Origin: Frateuria_A sp035943815
GTDB lineage: Bacteria; Pseudomonadota; Gammaproteobacteria; Xanthomonadales; Rhodanobacteraceae
Reading direction: 5' to 3'
Assembly (NCBI RefSeq): GCF_035943815.1
Contig: NZ_DASZBU010000015.1
Location: 62,001 to 126,000, forward strand
DNA length: 64,000 nucleotides
Below the pieces are notes generated by a model. It was not told the origin of the DNA. It worked only from the letters and a program-made list of their open reading frames with translations, and did no database searches. Shown here in pieces: positions 35,001 to 44,728 of this stretch (its first letter is position 1; each line of letters opens with the position of its first letter). The translations under genes were made by a program, and so were the position numbers.

Positions 35001-36160
35001 GCGGCGCTCCCGGCAACGGGCAGGTCGGAGACGGCTGCGGATACCGGCGCACGCGGCAGCGGCACGTGCAGGGAAAGCACCGCGCCGCGCCGCAGCGGCG
35101 AATCGATCGAGAGCGTGCCGCCCAGGGCGCGCACGCGCTCGCGCATGCCGCTCACGCCGTTGCCATGTGCGGCCAGCCCGCCGCGTCCGTTGTCGCCGAT
35201 CTGCATGTCGATCCCGTGGTCCCCGATGGCGATGGCCACGCGGGCGCGGCTGGCGCGCGCGTGGCGGTGGATGTTGGTGACGGCTTCGCGCAGCACCAGC
35301 GCGAGCGGAGCCTCGATGTGCTCGGGCAAATCCGCGCGTTCGGGAAGCTCCCCCTCGAGCGCGACGCCACTGGCTTCCAGCATCAGCCGCGCCGAAACCA
35401 GCTCGGCCGCCAGGTCGCTGCGGCGCATGCCGGTCACCGCGGCGCGCACCTCGGTCAACGCATGGCGCGCGACGCGCTCGACTTCCTCCATCTCGCGCTG
35501 CGCGCGCGCCGGCTCGGCCAGCGCAAGGCGCCTGGCAAGCTCGGACTTCAACGCCACCAGCGAAAGCGTGTGTCCCAGCAGGTCGTGCAGGTCGCGGCCG
35601 ATGCGCTCGCGCTCGGCCAGCGTGGCCAGGCGGCGCACCTCCGACTGCGACAGGCGCAGTTCCGCATCCTGGCGCAGGGTGCGCATGTACAGCAGATTGC
35701 TGAAGCCGCCGAACAGGCCTGCCAGCCCCACGCCCGCGGCGAGCGGCAGCTTGTCGCCGAACAAGGCCGCCTTGGCCAGCGCCAGTACCGTGATGCCGGC
35801 GACACCGAGCAGCCAGCGCCGCCACGAGGGCACGTAGGCCAGCAAGATGCCGGCCATCATCATCGGCACGTAGCCGACCGGGTTGTAGCACCACAGCGCC
35901 AGGCCCACCCCCGCGATGCCTGTGGCGTGCCACTCCAGGCGCCCCAGCGGACCCAGGTAGACGCGCGAATAGAAATAGACGTAGACGGGCACCGCCAGCA
36001 GGGTCGGCGCCATCCAGTGCCAGCTGAACGGGCCGGTGGCCAAGGGGCCCTGGAACAGGGCCACCAGCACGAACAGCGACATGCCAGCCTGCCAGCGCAT
36101 GTACAGCGGCGAGCGCAGTTGGCCCAGCAGGGAATCCGGCCGCGGCGTGAAAAAGCGCAT
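34997..36160 (-). CDS. DesK-like histidine kinase A
   Basis: The 387-residue protein has five or six N-terminal membrane segments (about 25-160) and a HisKA_3 domain with His192 (RIGRDLHDLLGHTLS), followed by an HATPase with GDNGRGG and GVSGMRERVRALGG. The ATG at 36160 overlaps the stop of the other kinase by one base (TGATG), which fixes the start better than the upstream ATG at 36184. It probably phosphorylates the response regulator encoded next. Confidence 0.92.
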   Translation of the reverse strand: MRFFTPRPDSLLGQLRSPLYMRWQAGMSLFVLVALFQGPLATGPFSWHWMAPTLLAVPVYVYFYSRVYLGPLGRLEWHATGIAGVGLALWCYNPVGYVPMMMAGILLAYVPSWRRWLLGVAGITVLALAKAALFGDKLPLAAGVGLAGLFGGFSNLLYMRTLRQDAELRLSQSEVRRLATLAERERIGRDLHDLLGHTLSLVALKSELARRLALAEPARAQREMEEVERVARHALTEVRAAVTGMRRSDLAAELVSARLMLEASGVALEGELPERADLPEHIEAPLALVLREAVTNIHRHARASRARVAIAIGDHGIDMQIGDNGRGGLAAHGNGVSGMRERVRALGGTLSIDSPLRRGAVLSLHVPLPRAPVSAAVSDLPVAGSAA

Positions 36161-37398
36161 CAGGAATGTGCGTTCGCGGCCCATGGCGCGGCCTCCGCGG
36201 GCTGGGCCGGTTTTGCGGCCGGCGTTGCCGGTGGCGTCGCCGCTACGGCAGGCAGCGGCACCACCACGCGCAGGCGCGTGCCGTGCCCGCGCCTGGAGTG
36301 GATCTGCAGGTGGCCCCCCAGCGCACGCGCTCGCTCGCGCATCCCGGTCAGGCCGTTGCCCTCTTCCTCCACGCCGCCGCAGCCGTTGTCGGCGATGGTC
36401 AGGCAAAGGCCGCCGTCGATGACCTCGAAGGACACCTGGGCCTGCGTCGCCGCGGCGTGCCGCGCGATGTTGGTGGCCGCCTCGCGCAGCACCAGCGCCA
36501 GGCCGCGCTCGATTTCCACCGGCATGCATGGCGGCTGCCCGTAGTCCAGCTGCACCGCGGAGGATTCCAGCAGCAGCCGTGCCGAGGCGAGCTCCGCCGC
36601 CAGGTCGGTGGCACGGATGCCGGTGACCGCGCAGCGCACCTCGGCCAGCGCGTGGCGGGCCACCTTCTCGGCCTCGGCCACTTCGCGCCGGGCCGCCTCG
36701 GTGTCGCGGTCGAACAGCTTGCGCGAGAGCTCCAGCTTCAGCGTGATCAGCGACAGCGTGTGGCCGAGCAGGTCGTGCAGGTCGCGGCCGATGCGCTCGC
36801 GCTCGGCGGTCGCGGCGAGCCGGCGCACCTCGTCGTGCGACAGCTTCAGGGCGGCGTCCTTCTCGTGCGCGATCCGTTCCACGTGCGTGACCAGGCCGAT
36901 CGTCACCGTCATGAACGGGAACGCCACCAGCGCCTGCCACGGGTATCCGGCCTGCCAGGCGATCAGCACGAACAGCGCGTTCAGGCACAGCAGGCGCAGC
37001 AGGAACGGCACCAGCCGGCGGCTGCTCAGGCTGCAGGACACGCAGCCATAGATGAAGTAGCTCACGCTGCCGGAGTAGAACGGCGTCAGCGCGATGCCGA
37101 ACATCGCCAGGCCCATGCCGTAGCGCGGCGAGGCGCTGCGCGAGACCAGCATGGACTTGGCGAACAGCAGCACGAACACCGGATAGGTCAGCAGCGTCAG
37201 CAGCGCCCAGTGCCAGCTGTAGCCGTGGTCGAACAAGGGCGTGATGAACACCCAGGCCGACCACAGCAGGTGCACGGACTCGGCCCAGGGCGACTTGCCC
37301 TGCTGCTGTATCTCGCTGACGCGCGACCCGGGCTGCGGCGAAAGCCAGGCAATGAAGCGGTTCATCGGACCTGAGCCCATGTTGCGGATCGCGCCCAT
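36160..37398 (-). CDS. DesK-like histidine kinase B
   Basis: The 412-residue protein has the same design as its neighbour: N-terminal membrane segments (about 42-175), His208 in RIGRDLHDLLGHTLS and an HATPase with ADNGCGG. The C-terminus has an extra Ala/Pro-rich tail of about 30 residues. The sensor parts differ more than the catalytic parts. It starts 6 bp after the permease stop. Two kinases, likely duplicates, therefore feed one regulator. Confidence 0.9.
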   Translation of the reverse strand: MGAIRNMGSGPMNRFIAWLSPQPGSRVSEIQQQGKSPWAESVHLLWSAWVFITPLFDHGYSWHWALLTLLTYPVFVLLFAKSMLVSRSASPRYGMGLAMFGIALTPFYSGSVSYFIYGCVSCSLSSRRLVPFLLRLLCLNALFVLIAWQAGYPWQALVAFPFMTVTIGLVTHVERIAHEKDAALKLSHDEVRRLAATAERERIGRDLHDLLGHTLSLITLKLELSRKLFDRDTEAARREVAEAEKVARHALAEVRCAVTGIRATDLAAELASARLLLESSAVQLDYGQPPCMPVEIERGLALVLREAATNIARHAAATQAQVSFEVIDGGLCLTIADNGCGGVEEEGNGLTGMRERARALGGHLQIHSRRGHGTRLRVVVPLPAVAATPPATPAAKPAQPAEAAPWAANAHS

Positions 37399-37404
37399 GC
37401 TACT

Positions 37405-38196
37405 TCAACCGAAGCGGCGCAACCGGCGCGCCGCAAGCAGCAGGAAGGCAACGGTGAAGCCCAGCAGCACCAGCACGTGCGGCAGCAACGCATCCTGGCG
37501 CATGCCGACCGCCGCCAGCGCGAGGCGATCGAGGTGGAAGCTCGGCCACATCGGCGCGGCCTGCTGCAGCGCCTTGGGCAGCATCGGCAGCGGGAACCAC
37601 AGGCCGGAGAGGAAGGACATCGGCAGATAGATGAGGTTGAGCAGGCCCGGCGCGCCCTGCCCCTTGATCAGCGTGCCGACGAACATGCCCAGCGCGCAGA
37701 ACGGCAGCACGCCGAGCACGCCGGTGGCCAGCAACGCGGCCGCCTGGCCCGGTGAGAGCGCCACGTGGGCCAGTCGCGAGAGCGCCAGCAGCAACAGCAC
37801 GACGAATCCCGCCGCGGCCATCGCCATCAGCATCTTGCCCAGCAGGTAGGCACCTGGCGGCATCGGCAGCGCCCGCTTGAGCGTGAGCAGGCCGCCGTCG
37901 CGTTCCATCGCCAGCGACACGCCGAAGCCGAACAGGCCCGGGCTCATCACCCCGAAGCTGGCGTAGCTGGCCAGCAGGTAGCGCGGGGCGTCGGCGCTGC
38001 CGCTCCTGGCCATCAGCACGCCGAAGACCAGGTAGAACATGCCGGGAAACAAGGTGATCGGCAGCATGAAGCCCGGCGCGCGCAGGTAGCGCAGGCATTC
38101 GCTGCGCGCCTCGGCGAGGTAGGCGCCCAGCACGCGGCCGGGCGACATGGTGCCGTTGCCGGCAGCGGCTTCCGGGGAAAGCAGGGTGATGTCCAT
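37405..38196 (-). CDS. ABC-2 type permease
   Basis: The 263-residue protein has six membrane segments and the ABC-2 style layout (FGVSLAMERDGGLLTLKRALPM near the middle). ATG 38196 is one base after the ATPase stop; the longer frame to 38307 overlaps the ATPase gene. It would form the channel of an exporter with the ATPase. Substrate unknown; DesK/R-linked exporters are often drug or lantibiotic exporters. Confidence 0.88.
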   Translation of the reverse strand: MDITLLSPEAAAGNGTMSPGRVLGAYLAEARSECLRYLRAPGFMLPITLFPGMFYLVFGVLMARSGSADAPRYLLASYASFGVMSPGLFGFGVSLAMERDGGLLTLKRALPMPPGAYLLGKMLMAMAAAGFVVLLLLALSRLAHVALSPGQAAALLATGVLGVLPFCALGMFVGTLIKGQGAPGLLNLIYLPMSFLSGLWFPLPMLPKALQQAAPMWPSFHLDRLALAAVGMRQDALLPHVLVLLGFTVAFLLLAARRLRRFG

Positions 38197-38197
38197 G

Positions 38198-39124
<927 letters not shown>

Positions 39125-39419
39125 GCGAGCCTCCCTTGTGTGTCGCAAACGGTAGGCCCGGCGGGCCTCAACGCCCATTGGGCGGCGTCAGCCGGCGCAA
39201 GTGACAGCCGTCATGCGGGGTTACGGGCGACAGGGCGGCACGGTATCCTTGGGCTATCGTCCTGCCCGCAAAGCGCTTTTCCGGAGCCTGGCGGCTTCTA
39301 GCGCAGGCTCCCGAGCCATGCCGGGCACCGCTGAACCGCACGGGCCACCCCCGGCACGTGCCCGCATCACATGTCGGCCACGCCACCCTGGGCGCCGGCC
39401 GGATTCGAGGAGGACTGCC

Positions 39420-40916
39420 ATGGGTGTGATCGATCAGCTGCGCGAACTGCGCGAATTCGGCGGCAAGCCGCGTACCGTCGGGCTGGATGACGCCCGCATC
39501 GAGCGCATGGCCGCCAGCTCGCCCGAGCTGGTGCAGGCGGTCGGCGAGGCGGTGGTGCGCCATCGCGAGTTGCGCGCGGACCTTGGCGACTTTCTCAAGC
39601 TGGACGAATCGGAGCAGTTGGCGAAGGCGCAGGCCGGCTACGTCAACTTCTACCCCGATGACGCGATCAACCCGTACCTGCCGGCCGCCGCGCGTGGCCC
39701 GTGGATCGTGACGCTCAAGGGTGCGGTGCTGCACGACAACGGCGGCTACGGCATGCTCGGCTTCGGCCACAACCACCCGGCGATCCTCAAAGCTCTCGCG
39801 ACGCCGCAGGTGATGGCCAACGTGATGTCGCCCAGCGTCTCCCAGCTGCGCTTCACCCGGGCGATGGAAAAGGAGCTCGGCCGCAGTCGCGGCGGCAACC
39901 CCTACCACCACTACCTGTGCCTCAATTCCGGTTCCGAAGCGGTGGGCCTGGCCTGCCGCATCGCGGACGTCAACGCCAAGCTGATGACCGACGCGGGCGG
40001 GCGCTATGCCAACCGCACGATCAAGCGCCTGTCGGTGCGCGGCGCCTTCCACGGCCGCACCGACAAGCCGGCGCTGTATTCGGACTCCAGCCGCAAGACC
40101 TACGTCCAGCACCTGGCCAGCTACCGCCACGAGGACACGCTGATCACCGTCGCGCCCTACGACGTGGCGCAGCTGGAAGCCGCCTTCGTCGAGGCCGACA
40201 AGCACGGCTGGTTCATCGAGGCGATGTTCCTGGAGCCGGTGATGGGCGAAGGCGACCCGGGCCGCGCGGTGACGCCGGAGTTCTACAAGGCCGCGCGCGA
40301 GCTGACCCAGGCGCATGGCACGCTGCTGCTGGTCGACTCCATCCAGGCCGGCCTGCGCGCGCACGGCGTGCTCTCGATCATCGACTACCCGGGTTTCGAG
40401 AACCTGCCCCCGCCGGACATGGAGACCTTCTCCAAGGCGCTCAACGCCGGCCAGTACCCGCTGTCGGTGCTGGCGGTAAGCGACCGCGCCGCCGGCCTGT
40501 ACCGCAAGGGGATCTACGGCAACACCATGACCACCAACCCGCGCGCGCTGGACGTGGCGCTTGCCACGCTGGAACTGCTCACCGACGAGGTGCGCGCCAA
40601 CATCCGTGCGCGCGGCGAGGAGTTCGTGGCCAAGCTCAACAAGCTCAAGGACGAACTGGGCGGACTGATCACCAAGGTACAGGGCACCGGCCTGCTGTTC
40701 TCCTGCGAACTGGCGCCGCAGTTCAAGTGCTACGGCTCCGGTTCGACCGAGGAATACATGCGCGAGCACGGCGTGGGCGTGATCCATGGCGGCGCCAACT
40801 CGCTGCGCTTCACCCCGCACTTCGAAGTGACCAGCGCCGAGATCGACCTGGTGATCGACCATGTGCGCCAGGCGCTGCTGAAGGGGCCGCGCAAGCAGAC
40901 CGCCGAAGCGGCCTGA
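39420..40916 (+). CDS. Class III aminotransferase
   Basis: GAGGAGG precedes ATG 39420, so the longer frame is rejected. The 498-residue protein has the class III fold: NSGSEAVGLACR, the LLVDSIQAG aspartate motif and the likely pyridoxal phosphate lysine in METFSKALNAG. It resembles 4-aminobutyrate or lysine aminotransferases, but the specificity cannot be read from the sequence. It is divergent from the ABC operon and ends in a terminator. Confidence 0.82.
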   Translation: MGVIDQLRELREFGGKPRTVGLDDARIERMAASSPELVQAVGEAVVRHRELRADLGDFLKLDESEQLAKAQAGYVNFYPDDAINPYLPAAARGPWIVTLKGAVLHDNGGYGMLGFGHNHPAILKALATPQVMANVMSPSVSQLRFTRAMEKELGRSRGGNPYHHYLCLNSGSEAVGLACRIADVNAKLMTDAGGRYANRTIKRLSVRGAFHGRTDKPALYSDSSRKTYVQHLASYRHEDTLITVAPYDVAQLEAAFVEADKHGWFIEAMFLEPVMGEGDPGRAVTPEFYKAARELTQAHGTLLLVDSIQAGLRAHGVLSIIDYPGFENLPPPDMETFSKALNAGQYPLSVLAVSDRAAGLYRKGIYGNTMTTNPRALDVALATLELLTDEVRANIRARGEEFVAKLNKLKDELGGLITKVQGTGLLFSCELAPQFKCYGSGSTEEYMREHGVGVIHGGANSLRFTPHFEVTSAEIDLVIDHVRQALLKGPRKQTAEAA

Positions 40917-40937
40917 ACCGGACGTCACGTGAAACCC

Positions 40938-40969
40938 AGGGCGCGCCGACAACGGCGCGCCCTTTTTTT
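40938..40969 (+). terminator. Rho-independent terminator
   Basis: GGGCGCGCC-GACAAC-GGCGCGCCC followed by seven T. Confidence 0.92.
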
Positions 40970-41065
40970 GTTGCGGCGGCTCGCTGGCTCGCTGCTTCCG
41001 CCTCCACGCACCCGGGCATAGACTCGCGCGGCCGGCAGCCGCCGGTCCCTCCGTGAGGTGATGCC

Positions 41066-41386
41066 ATGTCCAACCGTTCGAGCCTCGCCATCGCTGCCGC
41101 CATCCTGTTCGCCCTCGCCCCGGCGTTCGCCGCCACGCCGGCGGCCAAGCCGCTCACCCCGCAGCAACAGCGCATGTCCGCCTGCAGCAAGCAGACTGCC
41201 GGCAAGAAGGGAGACGAGCGCAAGGCCGCGATGAGTGCCTGCCTCAAGGGAACGCCCGCGCCTGCCGCGCCCACCTCCCAACAGGAGCGCATGAAGAGCT
41301 GCAACGCCGACGCGAAGGCCAAGGCGCTTTCCGGCGACGCCCGCAAGTCCTTCATGAGCGCCTGCCTGAAGAAGCCCGCAGGCTGA
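41066..41386 (+). CDS. psiF: PsiF-like exported protein
   Basis: The 106-residue protein has a signal peptide (cleavage near AFA-AT) and two PsiF repeats, each with a QQ-RM--C start and an ACLK end (RMSACSKQTAGKKGDERKAA and RMKSCNADAKAKALSGDARK). It is homologous to the phosphate-starvation protein PsiF. Function unknown; periplasmic. GAGG precedes the ATG. Confidence 0.88.
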   Translation: MSNRSSLAIAAAILFALAPAFAATPAAKPLTPQQQRMSACSKQTAGKKGDERKAAMSACLKGTPAPAAPTSQQERMKSCNADAKAKALSGDARKSFMSACLKKPAG

Positions 41387-41475
41387 CCTGCCACCGCGGG
41401 GTGCCGGCCACGGCACCCCGCTCGCGCGCAAGGCCTGCGCTAAGCTTGCCGGCCTCGAGCATGACGGCCGCGCCC

Positions 41476-42114
41476 ATGAAGATCGTCGAAGTCCGCCACC
41501 CGCTGATCCGCCACAAGCTCGGCCTGATGCGTCGCGCCGGCATCAGCACCAAGGAGTTCCGCGAACTGGCCTCCGAAGTGGCCGCCCTGCTCACCTACGA
41601 AGCGACCAAGGACCTGGAGATTTCGGAGGACAGCATCGAGGGCTGGGCCGGCCCGGTGAAGGTGGAGCGCATCAAGGGCAAGAAGATCACCATCGTGCCG
41701 ATCCTGCGCGCGGGCCTAGGCATGCTGCCGGGCGTGCTCGATCTGATTCCCTCGGCCAAGGTCGGCGTGGTCGGCGTGCAGCGCGACGAGGCCACGCTGG
41801 CGCCGGTCGCCTACTACGAAAAGCTCAGCGGCAGCATGCATGCCCGCACTGCGCTGATCGTCGACCCGATGCTCGCCACCGCCGGCACGCTGGTGGCGAC
41901 AGTGGACATGCTGAAGGCGGCCGGCTGCCGGCGCATCAAGGGACTGTTCCTGGTCGCGGCCCCCGAGGGGCTGGCGCGGATCGAGGCCGCGCATCCGGAC
42001 GTGGAGATCTACACCGCCTCGATCGATGAGCGGCTCAACGACAAGGGCTACATCCTGCCCGGCCTGGGCGACGCGGGGGACAAGATCTTCGGCACGAAGC
42101 AACTGCCGGGCTGA
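41476..42114 (+). CDS. upp: Uracil phosphoribosyltransferase
   Basis: The 212-residue protein starts MKIVEVRHPLIRHKLGLMR and has the PRPP motif VDPMLATAGT plus the uracil-site motif GYILPGLGDAGDKIFGT. It makes UMP from uracil and PRPP. ATG 41476 matches the family start; ATG 41461 would add five residues. Convergent with pip. Confidence 0.95.
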   Translation: MKIVEVRHPLIRHKLGLMRRAGISTKEFRELASEVAALLTYEATKDLEISEDSIEGWAGPVKVERIKGKKITIVPILRAGLGMLPGVLDLIPSAKVGVVGVQRDEATLAPVAYYEKLSGSMHARTALIVDPMLATAGTLVATVDMLKAAGCRRIKGLFLVAAPEGLARIEAAHPDVEIYTASIDERLNDKGYILPGLGDAGDKIFGTKQLPG

Positions 42115-42193
42115 ATGACGCGGGCATCGGGGGCCAGGCCTCCGGGCGCGCGCAAGCCAGCCCTTCTCTCGGGGAGCAGCCGCGAGCCGGCGC

Positions 42194-43159
42194 CTAGGCG
42201 GCCGGCTTCCCGAAGCGGTCGGTCGCCTCGACGAGCTCGTGCGTGATACCGGGCTCGAAGGCCGAATGCCCGGCGTCCTGCACGATGCGCAGGTCCGCCT
42301 CCGGCCAGGCACGATGCAGGTCCCAGGCGCTGCGGATCGGACACACCACGTCGTAGCGCCCCTGCACGATCACCGTGGGGATGCCCCGGATGCGCCCGAC
42401 GTTGCGCAACAGCTGGTCGTCGTGCTCGAAGAAGCCGCCGTGCACGAAGTAGTGGCATTCGATCCGCGCGAAAGCCAGCGCGAACTCGTCCTCGCCGCTG
42501 CTGGCGACGTAGCCTGGGTCCTGGTGAAGGAAGCTGGTGCCCGCTTCCCAGGTCGACCAGGCGCGCGCCGCATCCAGCCGGGTCTTGGCGTCGGCGCTGG
42601 TGAGGCGACGGTGGTAAGCGCTCATCAGGTCGCCGCGCTCGACTTCGGGAATGGCCGCCAGATAGGACTCCCAGGCATCCGGGTAGAGCGCGTCGCAGCC
42701 CTTCTGGTAGAACCACTCCAGCTCCCAGCGGCGCAGCATGAAAATGCCGCGCAGCACCAGCTCGGTCACCTTGTCCGGGTGCCTCTGCGCGTAGGCCAGC
42801 GCCAGGGTGGAGCCCCAGGAGCCGCCGAACACCTGCCAGCGCGCGATGCCCAGGTGCCCGCGCAGCCGCTCGATGTCGGCGACCAGGTCCCAGGTGGTGT
42901 TGTCGGTGAGTTCGGCGTGAGGCGTAGAGCGGCCGCATCCGCGCTGGTCGAACAGCACGATGCGATAGACGGCCGGGTCGAAGAAACGCCGGCAACGCGG
43001 GCTCGCGCCCGCACCCGGTCCCCCGTGCAGAAACACCACCGGCTTGCCGTCGGGATTGCCGCTCTGCTCGTAGTAGATCGTGTGCAGGCCCGACACCGGC
43101 AGCATGCCGCTGTCGTAAGGCTCGATCTCCGGATACAGCGAGCGGCGTTCCTGCGTCAT
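42194..43159 (-). CDS. pip: Proline iminopeptidase
   Basis: The 321-residue alpha/beta-hydrolase has HGGPGAG (oxyanion), nucleophile Ser in GGSWGSTLAL, Asp in GRYDVVCP and His in DAGHSAF. The DQRGCGRSTPHAE block is the S33 prolyl aminopeptidase signature. It removes N-terminal proline from peptides. Cytoplasmic; no signal peptide. Confidence 0.93.
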   Translation of the reverse strand: MTQERRSLYPEIEPYDSGMLPVSGLHTIYYEQSGNPDGKPVVFLHGGPGAGASPRCRRFFDPAVYRIVLFDQRGCGRSTPHAELTDNTTWDLVADIERLRGHLGIARWQVFGGSWGSTLALAYAQRHPDKVTELVLRGIFMLRRWELEWFYQKGCDALYPDAWESYLAAIPEVERGDLMSAYHRRLTSADAKTRLDAARAWSTWEAGTSFLHQDPGYVASSGEDEFALAFARIECHYFVHGGFFEHDDQLLRNVGRIRGIPTVIVQGRYDVVCPIRSAWDLHRAWPEADLRIVQDAGHSAFEPGITHELVEATDRFGKPAA

Positions 43160-43228
43160 GCCTGGGGTCTCCGTTGGGGGCTGTGAGCTCCCAAGGCTAG
43201 CATGCGTCTCCTGGCGCGCCGCGTTGCC

Positions 43229-44614
43229 CTAATCGAACAGTTTGCCGGGATTGAGAATGCCGTTCGGATCGAAGGCGTTGCGCACGCCGCGCATCAGCGC
43301 GATCTCCGCGGCGCTGCGGGTGCTGCCCAGGTAGGCGCGCTTGACCAGGCCGATGCCGTGCTCGGCGGAAATGCTGCCGCCGTGCCGCTGCAGCGCATCG
43401 GCCAGCAATTGCGTCACCCGTTCGCAGCGGGCGAGGAACTCGGCCTGCGCCATGTCCTGCGGCGGCAGCACGTTGATGTGCAGGTTGCCGTCGCCGATGT
43501 GGCCGAACCACACCACTTCCATCTGCGGATACTCGCGCGCGAGCAGCGCCTGCATCTCGTGCAGGAACGCGGGCATGGTGCCGATACGCAGGGCGATGTC
43601 GTTCTTGTACGGTTTGCTCGGCGCCAGGCTTTCGGTGATGCCCTCGCGCAGGCGCCAGAGCGTTGCCGCTTGCGCCTCGTTCTGCGCGATCACGCCGTCG
43701 CTGATCCACCCCTCGCGCACCCCGCTCTCGAATGCCTGCAGCGCGGCATGCTCGTCTCGCTCGTCCACCGCGTCGTACTCGGTGACCACGTAGTAGGGCT
43801 GGTCGCTGTCGATCGCGCGCTGCGCGCCGTGCGCCAGCACGTGGCGCAGCGCCATGTCGGTGAAGAACTCGAACGCCTGCAGCTTCAGCTGCGAACGGAA
43901 CAGCGAGAACACCCGCATCAGCGCATCCATGTGCGGCAGGGCCAGCAGCATGGTCCGCGCCGGCGGCGGCGACTCGGTGAGCTTCAGCTGCGCGCCGACC
44001 ACCACGCCCAGCGTGCCTTCCGAGCCGATCATCAGCTGGCGCAGGTCGTAGCCGCTGGAGTTCTTGACCAGGCCGCGGTTGAGTTCCAGCAGCTCGCCGT
44101 TGCCGGCCACCACCGTCAATCCGCCGATCCATTCGCGGGTGGTGCCGTAGCGGACCACCCGGATGCCGCCGGCGTTGGTGGCCACGTTGCCGCCGATGGT
44201 GCAGGAGCCGCGCGCGGCGAAATCGACCGGATAGAGCAGGCCGTGCGCACGCGCGGCCTCATGCACGGCGTGCAGCGTGATGCCGGCCTCGACCTCGAGC
44301 AGCCGGTCGGTGGCATCGAAGCCGAGCACGCGGTTCATCCGCTCCAGGCTCAGCACCAGTTCGCCGCGCGCCGCCACTGCGCCGCCGGAAAGCCCGGTGC
44401 GCCCGCCGGAGGGTACCAATGCGATCTGCCGGTCGTTCGCCCAGCGGACGATCGCCCGCACCTGATCCACCGAGACCGGCAACGCCACCGCCAGCGGCGC
44501 GGGGCCCCAGCGGCGGGTCCAGTCGCGCCCGTAGTGGATGAGGTCGGCCAGCTCGGTGAGCAGGCGCAATCCCGGCGCGCGGTCGGCCAGGTCCGTGAGG
44601 CGGGGGTCGGTCAT
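43229..44614 (-). CDS. FAD-linked D-2-hydroxyacid dehydrogenase (D2HGDH/GlcD type)
   Basis: ATG 44614 follows GGAG; 461 residues. The FAD_binding_4 domain shows PSGGRTGLSGGA and GSCTIGGNVATNAGG, and the FAD-oxidase C domain has GHIGDGNLHINVL and SAEHGIGLVKRAYL with metal-binding His. This layout fits D-2-hydroxyglutarate dehydrogenases and D-lactate dehydrogenases. The divergent neighbour is serA, which can reduce 2-oxoglutarate to D-2-hydroxyglutarate, so a D2HGDH role is favoured. Confidence 0.82.
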   Translation of the reverse strand: MTDPRLTDLADRAPGLRLLTELADLIHYGRDWTRRWGPAPLAVALPVSVDQVRAIVRWANDRQIALVPSGGRTGLSGGAVAARGELVLSLERMNRVLGFDATDRLLEVEAGITLHAVHEAARAHGLLYPVDFAARGSCTIGGNVATNAGGIRVVRYGTTREWIGGLTVVAGNGELLELNRGLVKNSSGYDLRQLMIGSEGTLGVVVGAQLKLTESPPPARTMLLALPHMDALMRVFSLFRSQLKLQAFEFFTDMALRHVLAHGAQRAIDSDQPYYVVTEYDAVDERDEHAALQAFESGVREGWISDGVIAQNEAQAATLWRLREGITESLAPSKPYKNDIALRIGTMPAFLHEMQALLAREYPQMEVVWFGHIGDGNLHINVLPPQDMAQAEFLARCERVTQLLADALQRHGGSISAEHGIGLVKRAYLGSTRSAAEIALMRGVRNAFDPNGILNPGKLFD

Positions 44615-44728
44615 GATGGCTCCGTGAGGAGTACGCAGCCTGCCAGAGGGCCCCGGGCACGGTCCAGTGTTGCGGTGCCGCAAAACGCGGCATAGTTAGG
44701 CCTTCACCCCGGCCTGGACTTGCTTACC

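Noticed and set aside
36166..37374. 402-residue plus-strand frame
   Set aside because: Antisense to histidine kinase B, rich in His, Gln and Arg as shadow frames are.
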